A stretch of 64,000 bases of DNA. Source: Rhodococcus sp. IEGM 1409. Its GTDB lineage: Bacteria > Actinomycetota > Actinomycetes > Mycobacteriales > Mycobacteriaceae. The notes under the pieces were generated by a model. It was not told the DNA's origin, did not search any database, and saw only the letters and a list, made by a program, of their open reading frames with translations. The stretch lies in contig NZ_JASHKN010000002.1 in assembly GCF_030056735.1 (NCBI RefSeq), forward strand, positions 620,001 through 684,000, given 5' to 3'. Below are positions 54,408 through 62,513 of the stretch, one piece after another. The position numbers and the translations under genes are program-made. The number at the start of each line of letters is the position of its first letter. The stretch's first letter is position 1.

Positions 54408-55400
54408 ATGACGATCACCGCACTTTCGGACGTCGACCCCTGCGAGGCGAAGTTCGCCCAGGTGGCCGAGGTTCTCGAAGCAGCACACACGGTGACAATT
54501 CTCTGCCATGTGCAGCCGGATGCGGACACGATCGGTAGCGGACTTGCACTCGGCCTGGTTCTCGAGCGTCGGGGCGTTTCGGTGCAGGTCGCGTTCAGTC
54601 GGCCGAAGGCGCTGCCCGAGTCGATGTGTGATTTCCCTGGTGTTCACTTGCTCGTGGCGCCCACCGATGTTCGGGAAAGCGTCGATGTTCTGGTGACCGT
54701 GGACGTCGGCAGTGAGGGGCGGCTCGGTGAGTTGGCGAGTCGACTCGCCGGCGCGAATCGCACAATCGTCCTCGATCACCATCGCTCCAATTCCGAATTC
54801 GGAACCATCAACGTGGTCGACGAAACCGCGGCTTCGACGACGGCACTCATCGCACGATTCTTCGATGCGTGGGGAGTCGCGATCGATCGCGATCTTGCGC
54901 ACTGTCTCTATGCCGGACTGGTCACCGATACCGGCTCCTTCCGGTGGGGTGGACCTCTTCCGCACGTGCTCGCGGCGCGTTTGCTGGCGACCGGCATCGA
55001 CGGCGACGCGATTGCGCGAAAACTGCTCGACACCCATCCGTTCGGGTGGTTGCCGATGCTGGCTTCGGTACTCGGGTCCGCGGTGCTGGTCCCGGAAGCC
55101 GTGGACAGCCGTGGGCTGGTGTACGCGGTGATCCGACGCAGTGACGTCGGCGATCTTCGTTCCGAGGAGATCGAGAGCGTCGTCGATATCGTGCGAACCA
55201 CTTCAGAAGCAGAAGTTGCCGCGGTACTCAAGGAGTCGGTTTCCGGAAGCTGGTCGATCTCGTTGCGTGCAAAGTCGGCGATCGACGTGTCGGCGGTCGC
55301 CGAAAGTCTTGGTGGCGGCGGGCATCGACTGTCGGCCGGATATACGTCAACGAGTTCCAGCGACGAGATTGTTGCCGCGCTCGTCGCGGCACTCGGCTGA
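54408..55400 (+). CDS. DHH/DHHA1-family phosphoesterase (NrnA-like)
   Basis: A 330-residue protein. Metal motifs: CHVQPDADTIGSGLALGLVLE (DxD motif), VTVDVGSEGRLGEL, VLDHHRSNSEFGTINVVDE (DHH motif), and GLVTDTGSFRW; the C-terminal GGGGHRLSAGY is the DHHA1 substrate-binding loop. Mycobacterial homologues (Rv2837c, nearby in synteny) hydrolyse nanoRNA, pAp and c-di-AMP. The first His of DHH proteins is present. Confidence 0.95.
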   Translation: MTITALSDVDPCEAKFAQVAEVLEAAHTVTILCHVQPDADTIGSGLALGLVLERRGVSVQVAFSRPKALPESMCDFPGVHLLVAPTDVRESVDVLVTVDVGSEGRLGELASRLAGANRTIVLDHHRSNSEFGTINVVDETAASTTALIARFFDAWGVAIDRDLAHCLYAGLVTDTGSFRWGGPLPHVLAARLLATGIDGDAIARKLLDTHPFGWLPMLASVLGSAVLVPEAVDSRGLVYAVIRRSDVGDLRSEEIESVVDIVRTTSEAEVAAVLKESVSGSWSISLRAKSAIDVSAVAESLGGGGHRLSAGYTSTSSSDEIVAALVAALG

Positions 55401-55410
55401 ATCCGCGGCA

Positions 55411-56814
55411 TTGAGCGAATCTGACGCCATCTCGGCGGGATCTTCAGCAGCTGATTTCGACGTCACTGGACGACGAATCTTTTCCCTGGCGTTTCCGGCA
55501 CTCGGGGTGCTGGCGGCCGAACCCCTCTATCTGTTGTTCGACATCGCCGTGGTCGGCCGACTCGGGGCGCTTCCGTTGGCCGGGTTGGCGGTCGGTGGTC
55601 TGATCCTGTCGTTGGTGAGTACGCAGCTGACCTTCTTGTCGTACGGCACGACGGCGCGCGCTGCACGGCTGCACGGAGCGGGCCGCGAGCGCGACGCGGT
55701 GGGCGAGGGCGTTCAGGCGACCTGGCTGGCGGCCGCGATCGGCTTGGCCTTGGTAGTGATCGTGCAGGTGATCGCCGGCCCGCTGACTTCGGCGGTGGCC
55801 GGGACTCCCGACATCGCCGCGGCTGCGGAAAGTTGGCTTCGGATAGCAGTATTGGGTGTTCCACTCATCCTGGTAGCCCTGGCCGGCAACGGCTGGATGC
55901 GCGGGGTTCAGAACACGGTGCGACCGCTTCGATTCGTCCTTGTCGGCCTGGGTATTTCGGCGGTCTTGTGCCCGATTCTCGTGCACGGTTTGCTCGGTGC
56001 TCCGCGTATGGAACTCGAAGGGTCGGCTGTCGCGAATCTGGTTGGCCAGAGCGTTTCGGGTGTCCTGTTCGCTTGGGCGCTCTTTCGTGAACCGGTCTCC
56101 GCCCGACCGCATTTTGCGATCATGCGGGCGCAGATGCTGATGGGCCGTGACCTGATTCTGCGCAGCCTCGCATTCCAAGCTTGTTTCGTCTCTGCGGCTG
56201 CAGTGGCGTCGAGGTTCGGTGCTGCCGTCGTGGGTGCACACCAAGTTGTCCTCCAACTGTGGAACCTGGTTTCGCTCCTTCTCGATTCCTTGGCCATCGC
56301 CGCTCAGACGCTCATCGGAGCGGCGCTCGGCGGTGGATTCGCAGCCGCGGCGAAGAAGATGACCTGGCGGATCACCGCATGGTCGACGGTATTTGCCGTG
56401 GTGCTCGCGATCTTCTTTGCCGCCGGCCACTCCGTGATCCCCGGACTCTTCACGTCTGACGCCGAGGTGCTCGGTCAGATGTCGATCGCGTGGTGGTTTT
56501 TCGTCGCGATCATGCCGGTAGCGGGAATCGTGTTTGCACTCGACGGTGTTCTACTCGGTGCTGGGGACGTGGTGTTTCTGCGCAACGCGACCATGCTCTG
56601 CGCAGTTCTCGGGTTTCTGCCCGCGATCTGGCTCTCTCTCGCCTACGACTGGGGGCTGGCCGGAATTTGGGCAGGGCTTACCGTGTTCGTAGTACTTCGG
56701 ATGGTCGCGGTGTCGTGGCGAGCGTTTTCCGGCAAGTGGGCAGTGACAGGTCCGGCGACGGCGAGGCGCGGAAGTTCAACTGAGGAAGCAGAGGGATCGT
56801 GGCAGCAAAGTTGA
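55411..56814 (+). CDS. dinF: MATE-family transporter, DinF-like
   Basis: A 467-residue protein with about 12 helices; the conserved start is AFPALGVLAAEPLYLLFDIAVVGRLGALPLAGLAVGGLILSL, close to the mycobacterial Rv2836c counterpart. No ATG is near; TTG at 55411 is used provisionally, 10 nt after the DHH gene. It ends inside the next gene's first codons (16-bp overlap). MATE pumps export cationic drugs or, for DinF, oxidised compounds. Confidence 0.85.
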   Translation: MSESDAISAGSSAADFDVTGRRIFSLAFPALGVLAAEPLYLLFDIAVVGRLGALPLAGLAVGGLILSLVSTQLTFLSYGTTARAARLHGAGRERDAVGEGVQATWLAAAIGLALVVIVQVIAGPLTSAVAGTPDIAAAAESWLRIAVLGVPLILVALAGNGWMRGVQNTVRPLRFVLVGLGISAVLCPILVHGLLGAPRMELEGSAVANLVGQSVSGVLFAWALFREPVSARPHFAIMRAQMLMGRDLILRSLAFQACFVSAAAVASRFGAAVVGAHQVVLQLWNLVSLLLDSLAIAAQTLIGAALGGGFAAAAKKMTWRITAWSTVFAVVLAIFFAAGHSVIPGLFTSDAEVLGQMSIAWWFFVAIMPVAGIVFALDGVLLGAGDVVFLRNATMLCAVLGFLPAIWLSLAYDWGLAGIWAGLTVFVVLRMVAVSWRAFSGKWAVTGPATARRGSSTEEAEGSWQQS

Positions 56815-57722
56815 TGGCGGTGAGCGACATTCATGTCGGTCACAACGGCAACAAGCCGATGACGGAAGAACTGTATCCGGATTCGCCTGACGACTGGCTC
56901 ATCCTCGCCGGTGACGTCTCGGAGAAGACGGACGACATCCGGTGGGCTTTGAAGCTCCTGCGAAGCAGATTCGCAAAAGTCATCTGGATTCCCGGGAACC
57001 ATGAACTGTGGACCACCGCCAAGGATCCAGTTCAGATTCACGGAGCACCGCGGTACGAGTACCTGGTGAACATGTGCCGCGAACTCGACGTCGTTACACC
57101 CGAGGACCCGTTCCCGGTGTGGGAGGGAAATGAAGGCCCCGTCACGGTTGTCCCGATGTTCCTTCTCTACGACTACTCGTTCCTGCCCGCCGGTGCGCGG
57201 GACAAGGAACACGGGCTCGAGATCGCGCGGGACAAAAACGTCGTCGCCACCGACGAGTTCCTACTCTCGCCGCAGCCGTATGCAACGCGCGACGCGTGGT
57301 GCCGGGCGAGAATCGAATACACCCAGGCTCGGCTGGACGCGCTCCCCGAAGGCACAAAAACCGTTCTCGTGAACCATTTCCCGATGGTCCGGCAGCCGAC
57401 GGACGTGCTCATGTATCCGGAGTTCGCATTGTGGTGTGGAACCACTGCGACGGCCGACTGGCACGTGAAGTACAACGCGGTGTGCTCGGTGTACGGACAC
57501 CTGCACATTCCCCGAACCACGTACTACGACGGCGTCCGCTTCGAGGAAGTCTCACTCGGATATCCGCGTGAATGGCGTCGGCGCGGACTCCCGGAGAAGC
57601 TGTTGCGTCAGATTCTTCCCGTGCCGGAGTACCCGCCGGGAACGCTCAACAAGTGGGGTGGCCACTTCAAGGTCACGCCGGAGCAGGAAGCCGAAGTCGA
57701 GCGCATGCGCGCGGGACGCTGA
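56799..57722 (+). CDS. Metallophosphoesterase (calcineurin-like)
   Basis: A 307-residue protein from the GTG at 56799, overlapping the transporter gene by 16 bp. Metal-binding motifs are in order: SDIHVGHN (DxH), LILAGDVSEKTDDI (GD), WIPGNHELW (GNHE), NHFPM and YGHLHIPRTTYYDGV (GHxH). It is the Rv2795c-type gene, always next to pptT in mycobacteria. Substrate is unknown. Confidence 0.94.
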   Translation: MAAKLMAVSDIHVGHNGNKPMTEELYPDSPDDWLILAGDVSEKTDDIRWALKLLRSRFAKVIWIPGNHELWTTAKDPVQIHGAPRYEYLVNMCRELDVVTPEDPFPVWEGNEGPVTVVPMFLLYDYSFLPAGARDKEHGLEIARDKNVVATDEFLLSPQPYATRDAWCRARIEYTQARLDALPEGTKTVLVNHFPMVRQPTDVLMYPEFALWCGTTATADWHVKYNAVCSVYGHLHIPRTTYYDGVRFEEVSLGYPREWRRRGLPEKLLRQILPVPEYPPGTLNKWGGHFKVTPEQEAEVERMRAGR

Positions 57723-57735
57723 GAGGTATCGCTAC

Positions 57736-58395
57736 GTGATCGAACAGATTCTTCCCGGTGGAGTCGCGACGGCCGAGGCCTTCGTCGATCCGCCCGGTCT
57801 GGTACCGCATCCCAGCGAGGAGGCGTTGATCGGCCGCGCCGTCGAGAAGCGTCGTCGCGAGTTCGTGACTACTCGGCACCTTGCGCGTCAGGCGATGGGC
57901 AAGCTCGGTGTTCCGTCTGCCGCTGTCATGCGCGGCGAGCGTGGTGCCCCGCTCTGGCCGCAGGGAGTGGTTGGGAGCCTCGCCCATTGCGACGGCTACC
58001 GCGGCGCTGTCCTGGCGTACTCCATGCAGGTTCGCTCACTCGGGATCGACGCCGAACCGCACGGCCCACTGCCGGATGGGGTATTGCCCGCGGTCAGCAT
58101 CGAGGCGGAACGAACGTGGCTGGGTGCCCAGGACACCGGCGGTCCGGTGCATTGGGATCGAGTGCTCTTCTGCGCCAAGGAAGCCACGTACAAAGCGTGG
58201 TTTCCGCTCACCGGGCGCTGGTTGGGGTTCGAGGACGCCCACATCACTTTCGAAGCGGAGTCGGAGAATTCCGGAACTTTCACGTCACGTCTGCTCGTCC
58301 CCGGTGAGGCGACGTCCGGTCCGCCGCTCACCTCTTTCGACGGCAGGTGGTTGGTGTCGGACGGGCTGATCCTGACGGCAATTTCGGTGCAGTGA
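57736..58395 (+). CDS. pptT: 4'-phosphopantetheinyl transferase, PptT type
   Basis: A 219-residue protein from GTG 57736. It transfers phosphopantetheine from CoA to carrier proteins for mycolate, siderophore and polyketide synthesis. Family marks: GSLAHCDGYRGAVLAYS, RSLGIDAEPHGPLPDGV (Mg-binding Asp and Glu), and FCAKEATYKAWFPLTGRWLGFEDAHI (KEA-K motif). It is 14 nt after the phosphoesterase gene. Confidence 0.96.
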   Translation: MIEQILPGGVATAEAFVDPPGLVPHPSEEALIGRAVEKRRREFVTTRHLARQAMGKLGVPSAAVMRGERGAPLWPQGVVGSLAHCDGYRGAVLAYSMQVRSLGIDAEPHGPLPDGVLPAVSIEAERTWLGAQDTGGPVHWDRVLFCAKEATYKAWFPLTGRWLGFEDAHITFEAESENSGTFTSRLLVPGEATSGPPLTSFDGRWLVSDGLILTAISVQ

Positions 58396-58419
58396 GCGCG
58401 ACTGGCAGAATCGGCACAC

Positions 58420-59340
58420 GTGTCAGCTCGTGAAATGCCTTCCTCCGGTCTTGTCGGCGCCGGAATCCTGATCGTCGACAAAGAGGCAGGTATCACCAGC
58501 CACGACGTGGTCGCTCGTTGCCGCAAGCTGTTGAACACCCGCAAGGTGGGACATGCCGGGACTCTGGATCCCATGGCGACCGGCGTCCTCGTTCTCGGGG
58601 TCGAGCGTGCGACCAAGTTGCTCGGTCTCCTGGCGCTGACCACCAAGGCGTATTCGGCGACCATTCGCCTCGGCGCAGCGACGGACACGGACGACGCCGA
58701 GGGTGAGGTCCTGACTTCCGCAGACGCTTCGCAGGTGAAAAACGCGGAGATCGCGGCGATCGTGGCCACGCTGACCGGAGACATCAAGCAGATCCCGGCG
58801 AGCGTGAGTGCTATCAAGGTCGACGGTCAGCGCGCACACGCATTGGTGCGAGCAGGAGAAACCGTCGAACTCGCGCCGCGCCCGGTGACGGTGTCGACTT
58901 TCGAGGTTCTGGCTCGGCGAGATGTCCCGGGGGGCTTCGTCGATCTGGACGTCGACGTGGAGTGCTCGTCCGGTACGTACATCCGCTCGCTCGCGCGGGA
59001 TCTCGGTCGTGAGTTGGGCGTCGGCGGTCATTTGACGGCACTGCGCCGCACCCGCGTCGGGCCGTTCACTCTCGAACATGCGCGCACGCTCGAAGATCTG
59101 GCGGAGCAGCCGGGTGTGAGCCTCGATATCGATCAGGCCGCGCAGACAGCCTTCCCGCATCGGCAGATCACGGCGGAGGAAGCCGAGGCGATCAGCCAGG
59201 GTCGTTGGCTCGAGCCGATCGGGATGAAGGGGATCTGTGCGGCCATCGATCCCACCGGTCACACGATTGCGCTTCTGCAGGAGAAGGGTCGTCGCGCCAG
59301 TTCGGTGATGGTCGTGCGGCCGGCGACGCTGCGCGGGTGA
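58420..59340 (+). CDS. truB: tRNA pseudouridine(55) synthase
   Basis: A 306-residue protein from GTG 58420. The catalytic Asp is in KVGHAGTLDPMATGVLVLGV (about residue 51). KLLGLLALTTKAYSATIRLGAATDTDDAEG and SVSAIKVDGQRAHALVR are further TruB signatures; a C-terminal region of about 70 residues follows. It makes pseudouridine in the T-loop of tRNAs. The stop overlaps the GNAT start as GTGA. Confidence 0.97.
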   Translation: MSAREMPSSGLVGAGILIVDKEAGITSHDVVARCRKLLNTRKVGHAGTLDPMATGVLVLGVERATKLLGLLALTTKAYSATIRLGAATDTDDAEGEVLTSADASQVKNAEIAAIVATLTGDIKQIPASVSAIKVDGQRAHALVRAGETVELAPRPVTVSTFEVLARRDVPGGFVDLDVDVECSSGTYIRSLARDLGRELGVGGHLTALRRTRVGPFTLEHARTLEDLAEQPGVSLDIDQAAQTAFPHRQITAEEAEAISQGRWLEPIGMKGICAAIDPTGHTIALLQEKGRRASSVMVVRPATLRG

Positions 59341-59813
59341 TCGTCCGCGAGCGTGTCGACGGCGACCTCGACGGTTGCGTCGATGTGCTGGCGCGGGTCC
59401 ACGAGTGCGACGGATATCCGAACACGTGGCCGCAGAACCCACGCCGCTGGCTCAGTTCGCCCACAGTGGTGAAGGCGTGGGTCGGTGAGAGTGACGGCTG
59501 TGTTGTCGGTCATGTCGCCGTCGACAGCGAGGTCGGAGGCGCGCCGACACCCGCGGGATCGACAGCCGTATCGCGATTATTCGTTCATCCCCGTGTACGC
59601 GGGAACGGCCTCAGCGGTGCGCTACTCGACGCTGTGACGGATTATGCAGCCGAGAGTCAGTTGGGACTGGTGCTCGACGTCGTCGCGGATTCAGCGCCGG
59701 CGATCGCGCTGTACGAGCGTCGAGGTTGGGTATACGTCGACGAGAGGCTCGCCGACTGGACCCGGGCAGATGGCGTCCGACCCGTGGAACGGCGATACCG
59801 ACTGCCGCTCTGA
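59337..59813 (+). CDS. GNAT N-acetyltransferase
   Basis: A 158-residue protein from GTG 59337, coupled to truB by GTGA. Motif A: AVSRLFVHPRVRGNGLSGALLDAVTDYAAESQLGLVLDVVADSAPAIALYERRGWVYVDERLADW. Substrate is unknown; possible small-amine or peptide acetyltransferase. Confidence 0.92.
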   Translation: MIVRERVDGDLDGCVDVLARVHECDGYPNTWPQNPRRWLSSPTVVKAWVGESDGCVVGHVAVDSEVGGAPTPAGSTAVSRLFVHPRVRGNGLSGALLDAVTDYAAESQLGLVLDVVADSAPAIALYERRGWVYVDERLADWTRADGVRPVERRYRLPL

Positions 59814-59817
59814 GCGG

Positions 59818-60564
59818 CTAGACGAGCCAAATTGCTTGAGCGACTGGGCTTCCCAGGTCAATGGTGTTCGGGCTGTCGCCGAGTCGCACGGAAACGGTAC
59901 CGGCGAAATCGCGGCGCTCCTCGACAGTGATCTCGACATCGAGACTGACGCCGACGGAATCGAAATACCGGAGCATTTCGGGATCGGAATCGGAGATCCG
60001 GGCAACGCGACCCCGTTCGCCGTTGGCGAAGTCGCTGAGCTGGCGGGCCGGGGGAGTCGGTACCGAACCATCGGTGGCGGGAATGGGATCACCGTGTGGG
60101 TCGCGTTCGGGGAAGCCGAGTTTGGCGTCCATCCGGGAGATCATCAAATCGGAAACGGCATGTTCGAGGACTTCGGCTTCGTCGTGAACTTCGTCCCAGC
60201 CGTACCCGAGTTCCTGAACGAGGTAGGTCTCGATCAACCGGTGGCGCCGGACCATGGACACAGCAGCGGCGCGGCCACTGTCCGTCAAGGCGATGGAACC
60301 GTAGCGGGCGTGATCGACCAGGCCCTGGTCCGAGAGTTTGCGGATGGCCTCTGACACGGTCGAGGCCGAGACGCTCATCTTCTCGGACAGGAGTTTGGTG
60401 GAAACCCGCTCGTGTGACCACTCCTGGATCGTCCAGATGACCTTGAGGTAGTCCTGAGCCACCGACGAGAGTGCGAGCGTGTCGATTGCCGCGTCGTGCG
60501 CCGAAGTGTTGTCGCTGTCCGACGCCGATGATGCTTCCGAGGTTCCGGTCTTGTGAGCTGCCAC
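59818..60564 (-). CDS. sirR: DtxR-family metal-dependent regulator, SirR/MntR-like
   Basis: A 248-residue protein from GTG 60564. N-terminal winged helix (SSVAQDYLKVIWTIQEWSHERVSTKLLSEKMSVSASTVSEAIRKLSDQGLVDHARYGSIALTDSGRAAA), dimerisation/metal domain (RHRLIETYLVQELGYGWDEVHDEAEVLEHAVSDLMISRMD) and a C-terminal FeoA/SH3-like domain. It probably senses Mn or Fe. It sits where sirR (Rv2788) sits in mycobacteria, between truB and ribF. It probably represses itself via a site covering its -10 element. Confidence 0.93.
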   Translation of the reverse strand: MAAHKTGTSEASSASDSDNTSAHDAAIDTLALSSVAQDYLKVIWTIQEWSHERVSTKLLSEKMSVSASTVSEAIRKLSDQGLVDHARYGSIALTDSGRAAAVSMVRRHRLIETYLVQELGYGWDEVHDEAEVLEHAVSDLMISRMDAKLGFPERDPHGDPIPATDGSVPTPPARQLSDFANGERGRVARISDSDPEMLRYFDSVGVSLDVEITVEERRDFAGTVSVRLGDSPNTIDLGSPVAQAIWLV

Positions 60565-60569
60565 AACGC

Positions 60570-60588
60570 TTAGCTTAGGCTACGAAAT
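60570..60588 (-). promoter_or_regulatory. DtxR/SirR-like operator overlapping the sirR -10 element
   Basis: TTAGCTTAGGCTACGAAAT matches the DtxR-type consensus at 13 of 19 positions. Within it, on the minus strand, TAAGCT (60572-60577) sits 7 nt before the GTG at 60564, so a bound repressor would block a leaderless promoter. This points to autoregulation. Confidence 0.55.
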
Positions 60589-60668
60589 CCGGAACTTCCG
60601 TACGTGAGCGGCAGCACAGCGGCGATTCGCTGGGCGGGTCCGAACGTGACCCGCCGCTAGTGGACCCG

Positions 60669-60674
60669 TAGGCT
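60669..60674 (+). promoter_or_regulatory. -10 hexamer of a leaderless promoter (ribF)
   Basis: TAGGCT ends 7 nt before the GTG at 60682. Confidence 0.45.
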
Positions 60675-60681
60675 GCCAATC

Positions 60682-61662
60682 GTGCTGAGATGGCGTGGTC
60701 TCGACGAAGTTCCGGCCGATTGGGGTCGTTGTGTGCTCACTATCGGTGTGTTCGACGGTGTGCATCGTGGGCATGCCCAATTGATAGCGAGAGCGGTTAC
60801 CGCTGCCCGCAAACGTGGTGTTCCGAGCGTGTTGATGACGTTCGACCCGCATCCCATGGAGGTTGTGCGGCCGGGTAGTCATCCAGCCCAGTTGACGACG
60901 CTGCAACGGCGTGCGGAATTGGCTCAGGATCTGGGCATCGACGTCTTCTGCGTGATGCCGTTCACCGCTGATTTCATGAAGCTGACGCCCGAGCGTTACG
61001 TCCACGAAATTCTCGTCGAACGCCTGCATGTCGCCGAGGTGGTGGTGGGGGACAACTTCACCTTCGGCAAGAAGGCGCTCGGCAATGTCGATCTTCTACG
61101 TGAGATGGGCGCTCGCTTCGGCTTTGCCGTCGACGGCGTCCAGCTGCTCGCCGAGCATGCGGTGACGTTCTCGTCCACCTACATTCGCTCGTGCGTCGAC
61201 GCAGGCGACATGGAAGCGGCTACCGAAGCTCTCGGCCGTCCCCATCGTGTCGAAGGTGTAGTCGTTCACGGTGACAAGCGTGGACGTGAGTTGGGATTCC
61301 CCACGGCCAACGTTGCACCGCCGATGTTTTCGGCCATCCCGGCCGACGGTGTGTACGCAGCCTGGTTCACGGTGCTCGGCGCCGGTGAGGAACTCGGAAC
61401 TGTCGTTCCCGGTCGTCGATACCAAGCTGCAGTGTCTGTAGGGACCAATCCGACCTTCTCCGGCCGGACCCGAACCGTCGAGGCGTACGTACTCGACACC
61501 GAAGCCGACCTGTACGGACAACATGTCGCGGTCGATCTGGTTTCGCGGATTCGCGGGATGGAGAAGTTCGACTCGATCGAGTCGCTCGTCACGGCGATGA
61601 ACCGGGACGTCGAACGCGCTCGCGAAATCCTGAGTGAGGATGCAGAGCGCAGCGTGGGGTGA
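60682..61662 (+). CDS. ribF: Bifunctional riboflavin kinase/FAD synthetase
   Basis: A 326-residue protein from GTG 60682. N-terminal FMN adenylyltransferase domain with GVFDGVHRGHAQLIARAV (HxGH-type) and STYIRSCVDAGDM; C-terminal riboflavin kinase domain with GDKRGRELGFPTANVAPP (about 200) and PTFSGRTRTVEAYVLD. It makes FMN and FAD for the flavoproteins. Confidence 0.97.
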   Translation: MLRWRGLDEVPADWGRCVLTIGVFDGVHRGHAQLIARAVTAARKRGVPSVLMTFDPHPMEVVRPGSHPAQLTTLQRRAELAQDLGIDVFCVMPFTADFMKLTPERYVHEILVERLHVAEVVVGDNFTFGKKALGNVDLLREMGARFGFAVDGVQLLAEHAVTFSSTYIRSCVDAGDMEAATEALGRPHRVEGVVVHGDKRGRELGFPTANVAPPMFSAIPADGVYAAWFTVLGAGEELGTVVPGRRYQAAVSVGTNPTFSGRTRTVEAYVLDTEADLYGQHVAVDLVSRIRGMEKFDSIESLVTAMNRDVERAREILSEDAERSVG

Positions 61663-61728
61663 GTTCGCCCTGCGTTGGTGGCGGCGGCCACATTCGTTGT
61701 AGGTGTGCGAATGCGCCGCATTGCTGCT

Positions 61729-61736
61729 GGTAGGAT
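61729..61736 (+). promoter_or_regulatory. Candidate extended -10 promoter of rpsO
   Basis: TGGTAGGAT (TG-N-TAGGAT) ends about 85 nt before the rpsO start; no good -35 element was seen. Unlike many genes here, rpsO has a 5' leader and a Shine-Dalgarno AGGAG. Confidence 0.45.
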
Positions 61737-61820
61737 CTTCTCTCGGTACGTGCTGCGGTTTGCGGTGGCCGCGCCCGATCTAGTTCCTTTCACGCAAACG
61801 TCATTACAGGAGTGAATCAA

Positions 61821-62090
61821 GTGGCATTGACCACGGAAGAAAAGAAGGTCGTTCTCGGCGAGTACGGCTTGCACGAGACCGACACGGGATCGCCCGAAGC
61901 TCAGGTGGCAATGCTCACCAAGCGCATCACCGATCTCACCGAGCACCTCAAGACCCACAAGCATGACCACCACTCGCGTCGTGGACTGCTCTTGATGGTC
62001 GGTCGTCGTCGTCGTCTGCTGAAGTACGTGGCAAAGACTGACGTCGCCCGCTACCGCGCGCTCATCGAGCGCCTCGGCCTGCGTCGCTAG
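61821..62090 (+). CDS. rpsO: 30S ribosomal protein S15
   Basis: An 89-residue protein from GTG 61821 ([89 protein letters not shown]). An in-frame GTG at 61812 would add three residues; AGGAG at about 61808-61812 favours the later one. S15 binds the central domain of 16S rRNA early in assembly. Confidence 0.97.
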   Translation: MALTTEEKKVVLGEYGLHETDTGSPEAQVAMLTKRITDLTEHLKTHKHDHHSRRGLLLMVGRRRRLLKYVAKTDVARYRALIERLGLRR

Positions 62091-62150
62091 ATTTTTTGCG
62101 ACGCTGATCGAAAGCAACACGGCACGCTTCGGTTTGCCGAACACTCCGTC

Positions 62151-62188
62151 AGCCGGCGAAGCCACGCTTATACTGGGCTTCGCTGGCT
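62151..62188 (+). repeat. 13-bp inverted repeat in the rpsO-pnp intergenic region
   Basis: Arms 62151-62163 (AGCCGGCGAAGCC) and 62176-62188 (GGCTTCGCTGGCT) pair with one G-U. The 12-nt loop contains TATACT, which could be a -10 hexamer, so the structure may overlap the pnp promoter or act in the RNA. Confidence 0.65.
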
Positions 62189-62199
62189 TTCGGCGTTAG

Positions 62200-62513
62200 C
62201 TGCCGCAAGGCAGTTTCCGCTGTCGGCGCATATGCACAGTTGGTGCAGTGCGTAGTCAGCACACCGTATGCACCAGAGAACGTGGTGTCGGTTGTCGGTA
62301 GTGGTTCTCCGGGCCGGGCAAGTGCCCGAAAGCTCCGGCGGACTTCGATCGACGGCCGCCCGAACGTCGTGACGTCCCGAAGCAGAAATCGCTCGCATAG
62401 TAGGAGCGTCTGCAATTCAAGAGGGGGACGTCCCTCGGTGCGCAGTTTCCACCAGGAGGGTGGAAACGCCCGCGCGGGTACGGCGAAGACGAGAGGGAAG
62501 TGAAGAGAAAAGA
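62200..62513 (+). promoter_or_regulatory. Long pnp 5' leader region with hairpins
   Basis: The roughly 420 bp between rpsO and pnp hold no convincing gene. It contains CTGCCGCAAGGCAG (a GCAA tetraloop, near 62200) and the hairpin GTTTCCACC-aggag-GGTGGAAAC (62445-62467) before the pnp ribosome-binding region. A structured pnp leader is often an RNase III cleavage and autoregulation site in other bacteria; the role here is inferred. Confidence 0.5.

Noticed and set aside
62091-62110. Intrinsic terminator after rpsO
   Set aside because: GCGTCGC and GCGACGC can pair, but the T-run is inside the loop, not after the stem, so it is not a normal terminator.
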